DNA of 64,000 nucleotides. It comes from Hanleya hanleyi (taxonomy: Eukaryota > Mollusca > Polyplacophora > Lepidopleurida > Hanleyidae). A model generated the notes under the pieces. The model worked only from the letters and a program-made list of their open reading frames with translations, was not told where the DNA came from and ran no database searches. The stretch is from NCBI GenBank assembly GCA_036873755.1, contig JAVTVY010025070.1, positions 38,031 through 102,030 on the forward strand. The letters run 5' to 3'. A program made the translations under genes and the position numbers. This document shows positions 63,383 through 64,000 of the stretch, one piece after another (the first letter of the stretch is position 1; every line of letters starts with the position of its first letter).

Positions 63383-64000
63383 TTATAGACGTTTCATGTC
63401 ACGGCCGGATACCCAGGAATTAAACGAATTGGGCCACCCTTGCCATTTGACGAAATGATAGGGGATTCCCCGTCGACGTTCCGTTTTCAAAATCTTTTCC
63501 ACCGTGTAGTAATCTTTCCGTGTTTTCACCACCGGTTGTAATTCGGCTTCATAAAACGTGCCTTGCAGTGTTTCACCATGTAAATCTTCCAGTTGATAGA
63601 CGTGTGGCTGTCGAGGTTTATGGCGAACAATGACAAAGTGCTCGTCACTCCAGTTGGGCAAATAACTTTTCTCAAATTGTCCTTTCACTTTACTCACGCG
63701 TACCACATCTCCACGTTTGTAACGGGGTGACGTGCGTGATGATGATGATGATGGCTGCTGGTACAGCGTACGGCGCACTTGATGTTCGTTGCCTTTTGTC
63801 ACATCGAGGGGGGCTCGCTGGATACTGCGATGATAGGCTCGATTGTACCCTTTCACCAGTTGAGGTAGTACATCGAGGTAGCGTCGAGTGTTTTTGGCGG
63901 TAAAATACTTATACATTCGCCCTTTGAAAGTCCGATTGAATCGTTCCACCACAGAGGCTTTGGTCTCGTTATACGTATGGAAGAAAAATACTTTCTGTTT
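63383..64000 (-). CDS. Polinton integrase, partial (copy C, runs off window)
   Basis: The C-terminal part: catalytic Glu in VVERFNRTFKGRMYKYF, an SH3-like region and an in-frame chromodomain (VEKILKTERRRGIPYHFVKW, then NSWVSGRDMKRL). The gene continues beyond position 64,000, where the two catalytic Asp residues would lie. It provides the reference for the frame loss in copy A. Confidence 0.93.
   Translation of the reverse strand, partial: KQKVFFFHTYNETKASVVERFNRTFKGRMYKYFTAKNTRRYLDVLPQLVKGYNRAYHRSIQRAPLDVTKGNEHQVRRTLYQQPSSSSSRTSPRYKRGDVVRVSKVKGQFEKSYLPNWSDEHFVIVRHKPRQPHVYQLEDLHGETLQGTFYEAELQPVVKTRKDYYTVEKILKTERRRGIPYHFVKWQGWPNSFNSWVSGRDMKRL

Overview
The window looks like a piece of an animal (metazoan, probably marine invertebrate) nuclear genome made almost entirely of Polinton/Maverick elements, the integrated virus-like DNA transposons related to adintoviruses, plus younger retroelement and MITE-like insertions. 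The evidence is eukaryotic: TATA boxes, AATAAA signals, pol III tRNA genes, a likely spliced gene, and the full Polinton gene set. That set is protein-primed DNA polymerase B, retrovirus-like integrase with a chromodomain, packaging ATPase, adenovirus-type protease, double-jelly-roll major capsid and penton-like minor capsid. I cannot name the host species.

Four Polinton copies are visible. Three belong to one family. Copy A (about 423-13,500) has late genes on + and PolB on -; it carries several inactivating lesions. Copy B (about 13,520-45,320) is inverted, heavily decayed and full of insertions. Copy C (about 52,930 to beyond 64,000) is inverted like B, looks intact, and runs off the right edge inside its integrase. 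Family order is PC4-like, integrase, membrane/mucin-like protein, ATPase, 114-aa protein, 251-aa protein, penton, pVI-like, major capsid, protease, then a convergent PolB with a tRNA-Leu gene in its 3' flank.

Copy D (19,189-33,919, 14,731 bp) is a different Polinton family lying inside copy B's polymerase gene. It has about 237-239-bp terminal inverted repeats, starts with AG, ends with CT, and is flanked by a perfect 6-bp target-site duplication (CGGTGC). Its order is CARD-domain protein, membrane-anchored PC4-like protein, small protein, penton, basic protein, major capsid, protease, integrase, ATPase, then a convergent PolB that appears to carry an N-terminal zinc-finger exon and a 640-bp intron.

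Other layers are: a Penelope-like reverse-transcriptase family with at least six copies that all end at the same 3' terminus (TTGTAA on the sense strand); a 0.67-kb repeat with inverted ends present as two direct copies around a 0.77-kb core; a 166-bp hairpin element; a broken histone H3-like gene; a tRNA-like sequence; an orphan protease fragment; and repeat arrays upstream of PolB that consist of transcription-factor-like motifs (YY1-type AAGATGGCGGC, ACATCCGGG). The most interesting points are the CARD gene in D, the tRNA-Leu genes in A and C, the YY1-like arrays placed in the same direction in front of PolB, and the PC4-like genes shared by both families.
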